Counted from the stretch's first letter, positions 19,434 through 29,321 are shown. The stretch is DNA of 64,000 bases from Rhodopirellula baltica SH 1 (GCF_000196115.1 NC_005027.1:2728001-2792000); one strand, 5' to 3'. Numbers and translations are program-made. The notes: generated by a model from the letters alone, not told the origin.

Positions 19434-20462
19434 ATGCAATCCGCTGCGGTGGTGAACTACGCTCCCGAACCAGGCTCCGTCGAAATTCGCGAAATCGATC
19501 GTCCGGAGATCGGCTCGCAAGATGTGCTGTTGGAAGTGTCACACGTGGGAGTCTGCGGCAGCGATCTTCATCAGTGGACCGCACACCATTCATGGCCGGT
19601 GAACTACCCCGTGGTGCTGGGACACGAGTTTGGCGGGCACATCGTGCAGCTTGGTAGCGATGTCGAAGGTTGGAAAGAAGGCGACCGCGTGGTCAGCGAA
19701 ACCGCCGCGATCATCGATTCCAACAATCCCATGTCACGGCGAGGCCTCTACAACCTGGACCCCACACGAAAAGGGTTTGGCTACGGAGTCAATGGTGCGA
19801 TGACTCGCTATGTTCGCGTTCCGTCGCGAATTCTTCATGAGGTCCCTCATTCGCTCGCATTTGAACACGCGTGCCTGACCGAACCCTGCTGCGTCGCTTA
19901 CAACGCCGTCGTTCGCAATGCACGCATTGAGCCGGGTGATCGAGTCATCGTGATGGGGCCCGGGACCATTGGCATTTTATGCGCCGCCATGGCGCGGCTT
20001 TGCGGTGCCGAGGTGGCTTTGGTTGGACTGGAGTCCGATCGTCATCGTTTGAACATCGCGGAAGAAAACTACGGCTGCCAAGGCATCGTCGGTGATCCAA
20101 CCGATTGGGCCAACCAACGCGACGGGCTGGGATGCGACGGCGTGATCGATGCCGCTGGATCCAGCGTCACGCTTGAAATTGCCATGCAAGTTGTCCGTCC
20201 TGCGGGATGGATCAGCAAAGTCGGCTGGGGTCCACAACCACTCGGATACAACTTGGATCCGCTGGTCCAAAAGAACGTGACTTTGCAAGGAAGCTTCAGC
20301 CACAACTGGCCGATCTGGGAACGCGTGCTGGCGTTGCTCACCAGCGGACAACTGAACGTTGCCCCGATCATCGGCGGCATCTGGCCAATCGACCAATGGC
20401 AAACCGCATTTGACAAAATGCACCGTGGCGAAGTCGTGAAATCTGTGCTCCAACCCATTTAA
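19434..20462 (+). CDS. Zinc-dependent alcohol/polyol dehydrogenase (MDR family)
   Basis: The product has 342 residues from the ATG at 19434; an open frame extends upstream to 19272 but overlaps the previous gene and lacks family similarity. EVSHVGVCGSDLHQW and VVLGHEFGGHIV give the catalytic zinc Cys and His-Glu, and RVIVMGPGTIGILCAAMARL is the NAD(P)-binding loop. The four closely spaced structural-zinc cysteines of many MDR enzymes are not seen. It is a cytoplasmic dehydrogenase of the threonine/sorbitol dehydrogenase class. Its position between an HPS-like enzyme and a sugar isomerase suggests a sugar or sugar-acid substrate. Confidence 0.88.
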   Translation: MQSAAVVNYAPEPGSVEIREIDRPEIGSQDVLLEVSHVGVCGSDLHQWTAHHSWPVNYPVVLGHEFGGHIVQLGSDVEGWKEGDRVVSETAAIIDSNNPMSRRGLYNLDPTRKGFGYGVNGAMTRYVRVPSRILHEVPHSLAFEHACLTEPCCVAYNAVVRNARIEPGDRVIVMGPGTIGILCAAMARLCGAEVALVGLESDRHRLNIAEENYGCQGIVGDPTDWANQRDGLGCDGVIDAAGSSVTLEIAMQVVRPAGWISKVGWGPQPLGYNLDPLVQKNVTLQGSFSHNWPIWERVLALLTSGQLNVAPIIGGIWPIDQWQTAFDKMHRGEVVKSVLQPI

Positions 20463-20547
20463 TCCCAAGTGGAATTGTTCAAACGAATTAGCCGACGGCC
20501 GTTAGGCCCGGTTCTCACATCGCTTCATAGAAAACAGCAGTCCAACC

Positions 20548-21432
20548 ATGCCTCAACTGGCCGCGTTTCCCAAAGCCTACATGACCGCTCTTTGCAAAGA
20601 TGGCTCGATGAAGCTGTCCGAGTGGTTTGAGCTCGCCTCGACCCTGGACGTTCAAGGACTGGAGTTCTATGCCGGCTTCCTCGAACTGGATAGCCAAAGC
20701 AATTGGCCCTTGCTACGCCAACAAGTTGCAGACCGTGGGATGGTCATCCCCATGCTTTGTTGCTCGCCCGATTTCACCCACCCCGACCAAACGTTCCGCG
20801 ACGCTCAAATCCAACGACAACTGCGTTGGATTGAGATGACGGAGACGCTTGGTGGCAGCTACTGCCGAGTGCTCAGCGGACAAAGGCGTCCCGAATTGAC
20901 CATCGAGGAGGGCATTCGATTGGCCGCCGACTGCATCACTCAGTGCTTGCCTCATGCCGCCGATCGAGGCATCACGCTGATACTCGAAAACCACTACAAG
21001 GATGACTTCTGGGAATACCCCGAGTTTGCCCAATCCATGGATGTGTTTTGCGATCTGGTGTCCGCGATCGATCACCCGAACTTCGGCGTCAACTACGACC
21101 CCAGCAACGCATTCTTGGCCGGCGATGATCCTTTGGAGTTGCTCCGCCGCGTGTCGGACCGGGTTGTGACCATGCACGCCAGCGATCGCTTTCTAGTCGA
21201 AGGCACGCTCGAGGACCTGCGGGCAGAAGAAAGCGGATCGGTCGGTTACGCTCAACGACTCCGTCATGGTGAAATCGGCAAAGGCCTGAATGATTACGAT
21301 GCGATCTTTCGCGAATTAAAATCCAAAGGGTTTGATTCTTGGATCAGCATCGAAGACGGCGTGGATGGCATCGACCAACTCCGCCGTAGCGTTGATTTCC
21401 TACGTCGCAAGATTTCTGAACATTGGAATTGA
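20548..21432 (+). CDS. Sugar phosphate isomerase/epimerase-like TIM-barrel protein
   Basis: The product has 294 residues, without signal peptide, of the xylose isomerase-like/AP-endonuclease 2 superfamily. DVQGLEFYAGFLEL, RGITLILENHYKDDFW, NFGVNYDPSNAFLAGDD, VVTMHASDRF and GFDSWISIEDGVDG place the metal-binding Glu, Asp, His and Glu residues at the expected strand ends. Relatives include hydroxypyruvate isomerase, inosose dehydratase and tagatose/psicose epimerases, which cannot be told apart here. It follows the zinc dehydrogenase by 85 bases and probably works in the same cytoplasmic pathway. Confidence 0.85.
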   Translation: MPQLAAFPKAYMTALCKDGSMKLSEWFELASTLDVQGLEFYAGFLELDSQSNWPLLRQQVADRGMVIPMLCCSPDFTHPDQTFRDAQIQRQLRWIEMTETLGGSYCRVLSGQRRPELTIEEGIRLAADCITQCLPHAADRGITLILENHYKDDFWEYPEFAQSMDVFCDLVSAIDHPNFGVNYDPSNAFLAGDDPLELLRRVSDRVVTMHASDRFLVEGTLEDLRAEESGSVGYAQRLRHGEIGKGLNDYDAIFRELKSKGFDSWISIEDGVDGIDQLRRSVDFLRRKISEHWN

Positions 21433-21496
21433 TCCGACCGGCCCATCCCACCTTCACGCCATTCAACCTCTGTCCCACCTCGAAAGAACGCCGCTC

Positions 21497-22459
21497 ATGT
21501 CTCGTCGCCGGCCAGCCAACATTGACGCAAACATCCTCAAACAGCCCGCTCGGTTCGGTTTCACAATCGCTGCTTGTTTGCTTTTCATCTGCCTTTCATC
21601 GAAGCCGCTTTGTGCAGACGAATCTGACATTGAATTGCTGGCCGAATCTCGCATCGCGGTCGTTGGAGACAGCATCACACAAGCCGGTCACTACGTCTCG
21701 TTTCTGTCGTATCAGTTGCAAAAGAGTTACCCCAATCGAACCTTCGACGTTTACCCATTGGGATTATCCAGTGAAACCGTCTCGGGATTGAGCGAAGATG
21801 GTCACGCGGGAGGCCGATTCCCGCGACCGTGTTTGTTCGAGCGATTCGACCGATTGCTTAGCAAAGTCAAACCGGACGTTCTGATCGCATGCTACGGAAT
21901 GAACGATGGAATCTATCAACCGCTGGAAGCCAGTCGTTTCGCGGCATTCCAAAACGGCATTCAAAACATGATCGCTCAAGCCCAACAGGCAGGAGTGAAA
22001 AAGATCTATCTGGTCACACCGCCGATCTACGACTACCAACCCACAGACGGTTCCTTCAACTACGAATCGGTGCTTAGCGAATACGCTCGCTGGGAAACCA
22101 AACTGAAGCTCCCCAATGTCAAAGTCATCGACTTGCACACCGCGATGAGAGACGCCCGCATGAAACGCGACCAACCGTTTTCGAACGACAAAGTGCACCC
22201 CAATGAGGAAGGGCATTGGCTGATGGCACAAACCATCGCTTCCGCATTGGGAGCGAGCAAAACCAGCATGACATTAGCGAAAGCCAAAGCGGATCCCGTG
22301 TTCGCATCGATCGATGCGATCCGCAACCTGCGTTGGAAAGCCTGGATGAACCACATCGGTTACACGCGAGAAAAGACCTACCCACCACAACCCCTCGGCG
22401 GGTCAGAAGCTCTCGTTGCAGAACAGCAGGAAGCGATCAAGAAACTTATTGCCCGGTAA
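21497..22459 (+). CDS. Exported SGNH/GDSL hydrolase
   Basis: The product has 320 residues from the ATG at 21497; a longer open frame to 21332 overlaps the previous gene. The N-terminal signal runs through RFGFTIAACLLFICLSSKPL. The SGNH blocks are IAVVGDSITQAGHYVSFL (catalytic Ser), SSETVSGLSEDGH (Gly region), ACYGMNDGIY (Asn) and DKVHPNEEGHWLMA (Asp and His). It is probably an esterase acting on acetylated or otherwise esterified glycans outside the cytoplasm. It differs in architecture from the SGNH protein at 6433-7581, which carries an extra N-terminal beta domain. Confidence 0.88.
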   Translation: MSRRRPANIDANILKQPARFGFTIAACLLFICLSSKPLCADESDIELLAESRIAVVGDSITQAGHYVSFLSYQLQKSYPNRTFDVYPLGLSSETVSGLSEDGHAGGRFPRPCLFERFDRLLSKVKPDVLIACYGMNDGIYQPLEASRFAAFQNGIQNMIAQAQQAGVKKIYLVTPPIYDYQPTDGSFNYESVLSEYARWETKLKLPNVKVIDLHTAMRDARMKRDQPFSNDKVHPNEEGHWLMAQTIASALGASKTSMTLAKAKADPVFASIDAIRNLRWKAWMNHIGYTREKTYPPQPLGGSEALVAEQQEAIKKLIAR

Positions 22460-22830
22460 GACATGCAATTTGCTCGACAAGACATGCGTGCGAAATGGCT
22501 ACGAACCCTTCGTTTCGCCCAGTTCTCCAACTCAAGAAAGAACCTGAAAAGTTGATTCGAACGCCCCATGGGAGGGCCATCAGTCGATAGACTAGGGGAG
22601 CGTTGCCGATTTGTTTCCCTCCAGCTTTCGTTAAGGGCTGCGGATCGGCCACGCAGGCATGCGGTTGGCCAGCGTTCCAATGGCAAACGCGAGGCCTCCC
22701 GGCCCCGTGTCCAAACGGCATGCTTCCCACCAACCAAGCCATCACCCGGGAAAAGACTCGCCAAGCAATGCCTGCCGAAGGCTTTGTCACCAGCGGTTCT
22801 TCCCGATGCGACCACTCGAGGCAAACGCAA
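22460..22830. other. Intergenic region and possible N-terminal extension of the PSD1 gene
   Basis: The frame of the downstream PSD1 protein stays open back to an ATG at 22603, with another ATG at 22768, but the residues there (CFPPAFVKGCGSATQACG and onward) look non-coding. I see no RNA gene or repeat. The stretch probably contains the promoter of the PSD1/DUF1501 pair. Confidence 0.35.
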
Positions 22831-25251
22831 GTGATCCCCACCTCTCTCCTGCAGCGGCTTTCACTCCTGTTCGGATGTGCAGGGATCGTTCTGGGAACGG
22901 CAGTCGCAAACGCTTCGTCACCTGCGTCTCGCGATCTGTTTGAGATCCATGTTCGTCCGACGCTGATCAAGCATTGCATTCAGTGCCACGGCGAAACCGA
23001 GCAAGAGGGCGGATTAAAACTGACATCGCTGGACGCTTTGCTGGCGGGTGGTGACTCCGGCCCAGCAATCGTTCCCGGCAACGCAGACGACAGCTTGATC
23101 CTGGAAGCATTGCGATTCGAGTCGTTTGAAATGCCTCCCGCCGGTCAATTGGACGATCCGGTCGTCAATGGCTTTGCCAGTTGGATCAAAGCTGGTGCGC
23201 CGTGGCCGGAAGATCTCATTCTCACCCCGATGCCGATCATCACCGAGGATGACCGGGATTGGTGGTGTTACCAACCGATCGCGGATCCGGTGGTCCCCGA
23301 CGTCGATGACGACAGTTGGTGCCGCAATGAGATCGATCGATTTGTTCTTGATCGCTTGAAGCAAGAAAACTTGCGTCCTGCGGACGAAGCGACCGCTTCG
23401 CAACTGACCCGGCGTTTGCATTTCGCGCTAACCGGATTACCACCAACTTGTCCGCCTCCAAGCAACCAACAAAATGCCGACTCGTCGGCCGATGATTGGT
23501 ACGAGGCACAACTGAACGAATTGCTGAGCAGTCCCGCCTATGGCGAACATCAGGCTCGCTATTGGCTGGATCTGGTTCGCTACGCTGACTCCGATGGTTA
23601 CAACGCAGACCATGCCCGGCCCCATGCTCACCTCTATCGCGACTATGTCATCCGGTCGTTCAACGAAGACAAACCCTACGATCGCTTTGTATGCGAGCAG
23701 CTTGCAGGTGATGAAATCGATCCGGGCAATCGCGATGCATTGATCGGAACGATGTATCTGCGGCATTGGATTTACGAATGGAACCAGCGTGACGTGGAAG
23801 GCCAATGGCAAGAAATCATCAGTGACATCACAGAGACCACCGCCGATGTTTTCTTAGCGCAAGGCCTGAAGTGTGCTCGATGCCATGACCACAAATTTGA
23901 TCCACTGCTGCAACGCGATTTCTTTGCTCTCAAAGCCTTCTTCACTCCCTTGTTGCCTCGCGAAGATTTCCCCGTCGCTGACGTGGCAACTCGGGAAGAG
24001 TACATCCAACAACTTGAGAAGTGGGAAGCGGCGACCGAATCCATCCGCCGTAGGTTGCATGAGATTGAAACACCCGCGTTGCTCGCTCATGCAACTCGTG
24101 AGGGCGTGGACAAGTTCACCGACGAAATTCAATCGATGATCGCAAGCAGACCCTGCGACCGAACTGAATATGAACATCAAATCGCTTCGCTAGCCTCCAA
24201 CCAATTCGATCTTCATCCCGACAAGTTGCCTGAGTACCTCGATGGCGAAACGGAAACCGAACGCCAACATCTTCGTGAGCAATTGGCTCAGTACGATTAT
24301 CTGAAACCCAAACCACTTCCGACATTGGCTTTCGTTGCTGGTGATGTTGGACCTCATTCGCCGCCGACGCTGATTCCTGACCAAGACACCTCGCCGATCG
24401 ATCCGGGATACCCAACGATCTTGGATCCGGAACCCGCCGACATCCTGCCGATCCCGGCTGTTTTGCAATCCACCGGTCGTCGATCAACGCTGGCAAAGTG
24501 GATCACCGATTCCAACAACCCGCTGACGGCCCGCGTGATCGTTAATCGCGTTTGGCAGCAACACTTTGGCCGCGGGCTCGCTGAAACGGCCAGCGACTTC
24601 GGTCGACTCGGCACCCCACCGTCGCATCCCGAACTACTAGATTGGTTGGCGACGCGGTTCATCGAGGATGGATGGAGCCTCAAAAAGCTGCATCGTCGAA
24701 TCCTCATGTCGGCCACCTACCGGCAATCATCCTCACGTCCAATGGACGACCAGATCGCAGAGATCGATCCGCAGAACGTTTGGCTGTGGCGAATGAATCC
24801 CCGTCGTTTGTCGGGCGAAGAAATCCATGATGCGATGTTGGTGGCCAGCCAAGAAATGGCAACTGACAAACGTGCCATCTACAAGAACGTCAAACGCAAC
24901 AAACTTGATCCATTGCTCGCCGCGTTCGATTTCCCCGACCGAGTCCGAAGCCAGGGCAAACGCCATCGGACGACGACGTCTCCGCAGGCTCTGCTGTTGA
25001 TGAACAACAGTTGGATGCACGATCGTGCTAAACGATTGGCCAAAGAATTCGCGGAGGACTCGGTCGACGAATTGGTCGATCAAATACACCCTCGTTTGTT
25101 CCATCGATCTGCCAGTGAGTGGGATCGTGAGCGTGCCGCCGGATTCATCGCAGCCTACCCTTCCGAATCCGATGATGCGAACGATCAAGAAGCAAAAACC
25201 GCACTCCTCCATGCCTACCTTTGTTCCAGCGAGATGATTTATGTCGATTGA
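22831..25251 (+). CDS. PSD1 and planctomycete cytochrome C domain protein (DUF1549/DUF1553)
   Basis: The product has 806 residues from the GTG at 22831, chosen because GAGG lies about 10 bases upstream and a signal peptide (LLQRLSLLFGCAGIVLGTA) starts at once; ATGs at 22768 and 22603 are alternatives. Domains in order are PSC1 cytochrome with the haem motif KHCIQCHGE, DUF1549 (EIDRFVLDRLKQENLRPADE, ARYWLDLVRYADSDGYNADH, a second CxxCH in LKCARCHDHKFDP) and C-terminal DUF1553 (TLAKWITDSNNPLTARVIVN, TRFIEDGWSLKKLHRRILMS). Such proteins are always paired with DUF1501. Their function is undefined, but electron transfer at the cell envelope is likely. The stop overlaps the next start by 11 bases. 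Confidence 0.9.
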   Translation: MIPTSLLQRLSLLFGCAGIVLGTAVANASSPASRDLFEIHVRPTLIKHCIQCHGETEQEGGLKLTSLDALLAGGDSGPAIVPGNADDSLILEALRFESFEMPPAGQLDDPVVNGFASWIKAGAPWPEDLILTPMPIITEDDRDWWCYQPIADPVVPDVDDDSWCRNEIDRFVLDRLKQENLRPADEATASQLTRRLHFALTGLPPTCPPPSNQQNADSSADDWYEAQLNELLSSPAYGEHQARYWLDLVRYADSDGYNADHARPHAHLYRDYVIRSFNEDKPYDRFVCEQLAGDEIDPGNRDALIGTMYLRHWIYEWNQRDVEGQWQEIISDITETTADVFLAQGLKCARCHDHKFDPLLQRDFFALKAFFTPLLPREDFPVADVATREEYIQQLEKWEAATESIRRRLHEIETPALLAHATREGVDKFTDEIQSMIASRPCDRTEYEHQIASLASNQFDLHPDKLPEYLDGETETERQHLREQLAQYDYLKPKPLPTLAFVAGDVGPHSPPTLIPDQDTSPIDPGYPTILDPEPADILPIPAVLQSTGRRSTLAKWITDSNNPLTARVIVNRVWQQHFGRGLAETASDFGRLGTPPSHPELLDWLATRFIEDGWSLKKLHRRILMSATYRQSSSRPMDDQIAEIDPQNVWLWRMNPRRLSGEEIHDAMLVASQEMATDKRAIYKNVKRNKLDPLLAAFDFPDRVRSQGKRHRTTTSPQALLLMNNSWMHDRAKRLAKEFAEDSVDELVDQIHPRLFHRSASEWDRERAAGFIAAYPSESDDANDQEAKTALLHAYLCSSEMIYVD

Positions 25252-26698
25252 AACATCCGCCTCTTCCAACGGATTCTCACCACGAATTTCGTCGCGAAGA
25301 GAAATGCTGCTGCAATGCGGTGGTGGCTTCGGGTCGCTGGCATTGGCGGGATTGCTACAAGACACCGCGTCGGCCGGGCCCTCTACGGAAGCCCCCTCGC
25401 CGCTGGCATCTAAATTGGTCCATCATCCGGCCAAAGCCAAAAGCGTGATCTTCTTATTCATGGATGGCGGCCCCAGCCATCTGGACACGTTCGATCCAAA
25501 ACCTGAGCTGGAACGGTTGGCGGGCAAACCGATCCCTGAAAGTTTTGGCCGCGTGCTGACGGCCATGGGTGAATTTGATTCTCCAATCCTTCCCACCCAA
25601 CGAAAATGGGCTCAACACGGCGAAGGTGGCCTGTGGATCTCGGATTGGTTGCCACACACCGCGAAGATGGCGGACGAGTTGGCTGTCATTCGCTCATGCT
25701 GGACCAACGGCATCAACCATTCAGGCGGTATCTGCCAAATGAACACGGGCAGCCAGTTCGCTGGGCGTCCTTCGTTGGGTAGTTGGGTCACTTATGGAAT
25801 GGGGACCGAAAATGAAAACCTGCCCGCTTTTGTGGTCATGCAAGAAGGCAAGGGGCGGGTGATCAACGGTGCTCGCAATTGGGGTGCCGGCTTCATGCCT
25901 GCGATTTATCAGGGCACCACGATGCAGCGTACCGGATCGCCATTTACAAACTTGGACCGCCCCGAGCACGTTGCTGGCCCCCAACAACGCGCTGCGCTCG
26001 ATTTCTTGGCCGACCTGAATCAAGCACATGCCGCCGAACGATCCGACAACAGCGAATTGGAAGCCCGTATCCGTAGCTTCGAACTCGCATATCAAATGCA
26101 GTCTCATGCTCCGGATGCGGTGGATCTGTCACAGGAAACCGAGCAAACCAAATCGATGTACGGGCTCGATCAAAAGGAAACTGCCGACTACGGACGACAG
26201 CTGCTAATGGCTCGGCGTTTAGTCGAACGCGGCGTCCGGTTCGTGCAGTGCTATCACGGCGCGGGAAGCAAGTGGGACGCGCATGCCAAAATCGAATCCA
26301 ACCACACACGAATGTGCCGCGGAATGGACTTGCCCGTCGCAGGATTGATCCAAGACCTGAAGCAACGCGGTTTGCTCGATCAAACACTGATCGTGTGGGG
26401 TGGTGAGTTTGGACGGACACCGATGAGCGAGAAGGGTGACGGCCGCGACCACAATCCAACCGGTTTTTCAATGTGGATGGCGGGCGGTGGCGTGCAAGGT
26501 GGCCAGGCCTATGGCACGACCGACGATCTCGGCTTGCACGCCGTGGAAGATCGCTTGCATGTGCACGACATCCATTCCACGATCTTGCACTTGATGGGCA
26601 TCGATCATCGGAAGCTGATTTACTTGCACAAAGGCCGACCCGAACGGATCGATCAAAACGAGGGCCGGGCTTACACAAAAATTGTGAAAGATACTTAA
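25241..26698 (+). CDS. DUF1501 domain protein (exported sulfatase-like fold)
   Basis: The product has 485 residues and overlaps the end of the PSD1 gene by 11 bases, indicating translational coupling. A Tat-like signal is present (SSRREMLLQCGGGFGSLALA). The DUF1501 core shows SVIFLFMDGGPSHLDTFDPK, SGGICQMNTGSQFAGRPSLG, GVRFVQCYHGAGSKWDAHAK and LIVWGGEFGRTPMSEKGDG. The fold is related to alkaline phosphatase/sulfatase, but there is no formylglycine motif. DUF1501 and PSD1 proteins are expanded in planctomycetes and thought to act together, with unknown substrate. Confidence 0.92.
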   Translation: MSIETSASSNGFSPRISSRREMLLQCGGGFGSLALAGLLQDTASAGPSTEAPSPLASKLVHHPAKAKSVIFLFMDGGPSHLDTFDPKPELERLAGKPIPESFGRVLTAMGEFDSPILPTQRKWAQHGEGGLWISDWLPHTAKMADELAVIRSCWTNGINHSGGICQMNTGSQFAGRPSLGSWVTYGMGTENENLPAFVVMQEGKGRVINGARNWGAGFMPAIYQGTTMQRTGSPFTNLDRPEHVAGPQQRAALDFLADLNQAHAAERSDNSELEARIRSFELAYQMQSHAPDAVDLSQETEQTKSMYGLDQKETADYGRQLLMARRLVERGVRFVQCYHGAGSKWDAHAKIESNHTRMCRGMDLPVAGLIQDLKQRGLLDQTLIVWGGEFGRTPMSEKGDGRDHNPTGFSMWMAGGGVQGGQAYGTTDDLGLHAVEDRLHVHDIHSTILHLMGIDHRKLIYLHKGRPERIDQNEGRAYTKIVKDT

Positions 26699-26862
26699 AG
26701 ATCTTTCGCGGTTCGGGGAAAGATGGTGCGGTGCCCCACGACTGTTCCGTCGTGGCAACGTTTCACCGCTTGGCGGCGTCCTCACCCAATCAAATTCCAA
26801 CGCATTCGCGTCGCGTTTCTCGAAAACACGAACCCTTCACGCAAACGTTTGAGACAAACGTT

Positions 26863-27486
26863 CTACTCTGGGACGTCCACCAAAACGCCGCGCGGCCCCG
26901 CGTTCAAAATCGGTGTCGCACCCAGCGTCACTTGGCGTTCCCAATCGCTATGGATGTGCCCGCAAACGGCGAAACGAGGCTTCTTCGCTAGGATTGCATC
27001 GCGAATGCTCTGACTGCCGCGAATTTTGCCGGCGCTGTCGTGATCGACGGTGTCCAGCGCCGGTGAATGCGTGATCAAGATCGCTCCTTCGGGACACCCC
27101 GCCAGCATCTCGGTGGCTTGGTCTTCATCAAAGTCGTAGCTCCATGCACCAAACGGCGTCACCGGGATTCCGCCGCCCACGCCCCAAACAGGAATGGTGC
27201 TGTTGTGCAGCTCGATCTCGCATCCTTCCCCGTGCAACACAATCGCAGATTGCCAATTCGCGGTCGCCTCACGTAATTCGTCCGCCGTCTCGCCGTTGCC
27301 AGGAACCAACACCGTAGGCCGCGTGATTGATTGCAGAATATCCAACGTGTCAGCCAAACCTTCGTGCCGGTTGGCAAAGTCACCAGCACCGAGAACCAAG
27401 TCCGCTTGATCGGCAAGTTCCACCAATCGCTTGGCGGCCTCTTGGTCGCGATGCAGGTCACTGAAGCAAAGAATTCGAATGGTCAT
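26863..27486 (-). CDS. Calcineurin-like metallophosphoesterase (YfcE/MJ0936-like)
   Basis: The product has 207 residues. The ATG at 27486 overlaps the TGA of the radical SAM gene in an ATGA arrangement, which fixes the start. Motifs in order are CFSDLHRDQ, LVLGAGDFAN, VPGNGETADE, LITHSPALDT and VCGHIHSDWE, the full metal-ligand set of calcineurin-like phosphoesterases. Note GNGE rather than the usual GNHD, which replaces the catalytic His with Gly, as in some members. The substrate is unknown; it is cytoplasmic and translationally coupled to the upstream gene. Confidence 0.9.
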   Translation of the reverse strand: MTIRILCFSDLHRDQEAAKRLVELADQADLVLGAGDFANRHEGLADTLDILQSITRPTVLVPGNGETADELREATANWQSAIVLHGEGCEIELHNSTIPVWGVGGGIPVTPFGAWSYDFDEDQATEMLAGCPEGAILITHSPALDTVDHDSAGKIRGSQSIRDAILAKKPRFAVCGHIHSDWERQVTLGATPILNAGPRGVLVDVPE

Positions 27487-29321
27487 GTCGCGTTCGCCAT
27501 GTCGGTCAATTGGATGGTCGCTCGAGTCTGTTCTTTCTCGAGATACGTGCGTCCAAACTTCACGTTGACGTGATCCCAAGGGAGTTTGTCCATCATCTCG
27601 TACTTCTGGTGCACCTGTTGATCGACATCGATCCCAGCGTCCTCGATCGCTTGCCACCAACGCTCTGAATCGAGGTGCTCAGTCCAACCATCCATGCGGG
27701 CCCCGCGTTCCCATGCCAGGCGGATTGCTTTCCCGGTCCGTCGGTCACCGCGGCTTATCACGCCTTCCAGCAAACTCGTTTCGATGTCGTGACACTTGAT
27801 GTTCACGCTGCGGATTTTTCGACGCTTCCAGAGGTAGTCGTGCGCCCAGCGGAAATATTCGCGTGACTGCATCCCGTTCCATTGATACGGCGTGTGCGAC
27901 TTGGGGACGAAGTTCGAAACGCTGGCCGTGACTCGTGCGTACCGGCCGTTGACTTCTTTCCCAACCGTCGAAATCGTTTCTGCCAAGTCAACGATGCCGT
28001 CCAAATCGACAGGTCGTTCTCCAGGCAATCCACACATGAAGTACAGCTTCACGCTTTCGAATCCATTTTGAAACGCTGCTCGGCAACCCTCAATCAAATC
28101 GCTGTTCTTGATCTTCTTGCGGATCTGTTGCCGCATGTCATCACGAGCGACTTCGGGGGCCAACGTCAGTGATTTCCGCCGAGTGCTTCCGAGCAACTCC
28201 GGTAGCGTTCGCAGTTGGTCGTTGACTCGCAAACTCGGCACACTGATGTTCACATCCAGCGGCACGAAGACTTCATGCAATCGCTTCACCAACTCAGCAA
28301 AGTGCGGGTAGTCACTGCTGGAGAGCGACAGGATGCTGATCTCGTTGAAGCCCGTGCTTCGATAGCTCTCCAGGGCCGCGTCAACAATCGTGTCAACTTC
28401 GCGAATTCGCAGCGGGCGTTTGATAACCGTGCTCTGACAGAACCGGCACAGGTGCGGGCAACCTCGCATGATCTCGATCGCGATTCGGTCGTGCACGCAG
28501 TTGACGTACGGAACAATGGGATTCGTCGGCAACGGCATGCCATCCAAATCGCTGATGACGCTGGGTGCGATGGTTTCTGGCACGTCATCACGAGTTCGAA
28601 CGATCGATCCGATGCGATTGTTGTCGGAGTATTGAGGCTCGTAAAATCGTGGCACATAAGCGAATGGCAATTGCTGAGCCACGCGAGCCAAAGCGTCTTC
28701 GCGTTGCTGGCGTCCTTCTTCGCCAGTCGCATAGCTTCCATCGGGCAACCGAACCTCTTCGCGGAGGCTCAGCCACAAATCGCAGATTTCAGGCAGCGCC
28801 GGTTCACCATCGCCAGTCACCATGACGTCGAAGACATCGGCCATTGGTTCCGGGTTTTGACAACACGGTCCGCCTGCGACCAACAACGGATCCGCCATCG
28901 TCCGATCGACCGCATCGAGCGGCAGACCGCCCAGATCGACCATCGTCAACACGTTGGGCGAGCTGATTTCATACTGCAGCGACAATCCGATGACGTCGAA
29001 CTCGCTGAGCGGCGTGAACGTTTCCAGCGTGTAAAGCGGCAAGTTGTGCTCGCGCAGCTTGGCTTCCATGTCCGGCCAAGGCATGAAGACTCGCTCAGCA
29101 CACCAATCGTCTCGCCGATTGATCATCGAATACAGAACTTGCAACCCGTGATGGCTCATCCCGATCGTGTACGCATCAGGAAATCCAACGGCGATTTTCC
29201 CGCGTAGTTTCCGATGGTCTTTGACGACGATGTTGCGTTCCCCGCCGACATACTGAGCCGGCGTTTGCACGTGAGGCAAAACGCGAGATTCGAGTTTTCG
29301 TCGGAGTTCGTGATGAATCAT
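27483..29321 (-). CDS. B12-binding radical SAM protein (TIGR03960-like)
   Basis: The product has 612 residues from the ATG at 29321; upstream in-frame codons to 29501 do not look coding. The N-terminal region (KIAVGFPDAYTIGMSHHGLQ, DVIGLSLQYEISSPNVLTM, LLVAGGPCCQNPEP) resembles a cobalamin-binding-like domain. IEIMRGCPHLCRFCQSTVIK carries the CxxxCxxC cluster motif, followed by SSSDYPHF and KLYFMCGLPGERPVDL. It matches the TIGR03960 family, whose function is not established. The DUF2344 partner often found beside it elsewhere is absent here; it is instead coupled to a phosphoesterase. Confidence 0.85.
   Translation of the reverse strand: MIHHELRRKLESRVLPHVQTPAQYVGGERNIVVKDHRKLRGKIAVGFPDAYTIGMSHHGLQVLYSMINRRDDWCAERVFMPWPDMEAKLREHNLPLYTLETFTPLSEFDVIGLSLQYEISSPNVLTMVDLGGLPLDAVDRTMADPLLVAGGPCCQNPEPMADVFDVMVTGDGEPALPEICDLWLSLREEVRLPDGSYATGEEGRQQREDALARVAQQLPFAYVPRFYEPQYSDNNRIGSIVRTRDDVPETIAPSVISDLDGMPLPTNPIVPYVNCVHDRIAIEIMRGCPHLCRFCQSTVIKRPLRIREVDTIVDAALESYRSTGFNEISILSLSSSDYPHFAELVKRLHEVFVPLDVNISVPSLRVNDQLRTLPELLGSTRRKSLTLAPEVARDDMRQQIRKKIKNSDLIEGCRAAFQNGFESVKLYFMCGLPGERPVDLDGIVDLAETISTVGKEVNGRYARVTASVSNFVPKSHTPYQWNGMQSREYFRWAHDYLWKRRKIRSVNIKCHDIETSLLEGVISRGDRRTGKAIRLAWERGARMDGWTEHLDSERWWQAIEDAGIDVDQQVHQKYEMMDKLPWDHVNVKFGRTYLEKEQTRATIQLTDMANAT

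Noticed and set aside
26735-26757. Terminator between the convergent DUF1501 and phosphoesterase genes
   Set aside because: A short stem (CCACGAC with GTCGTGG) exists, but there is no T-tract, so I do not call it.
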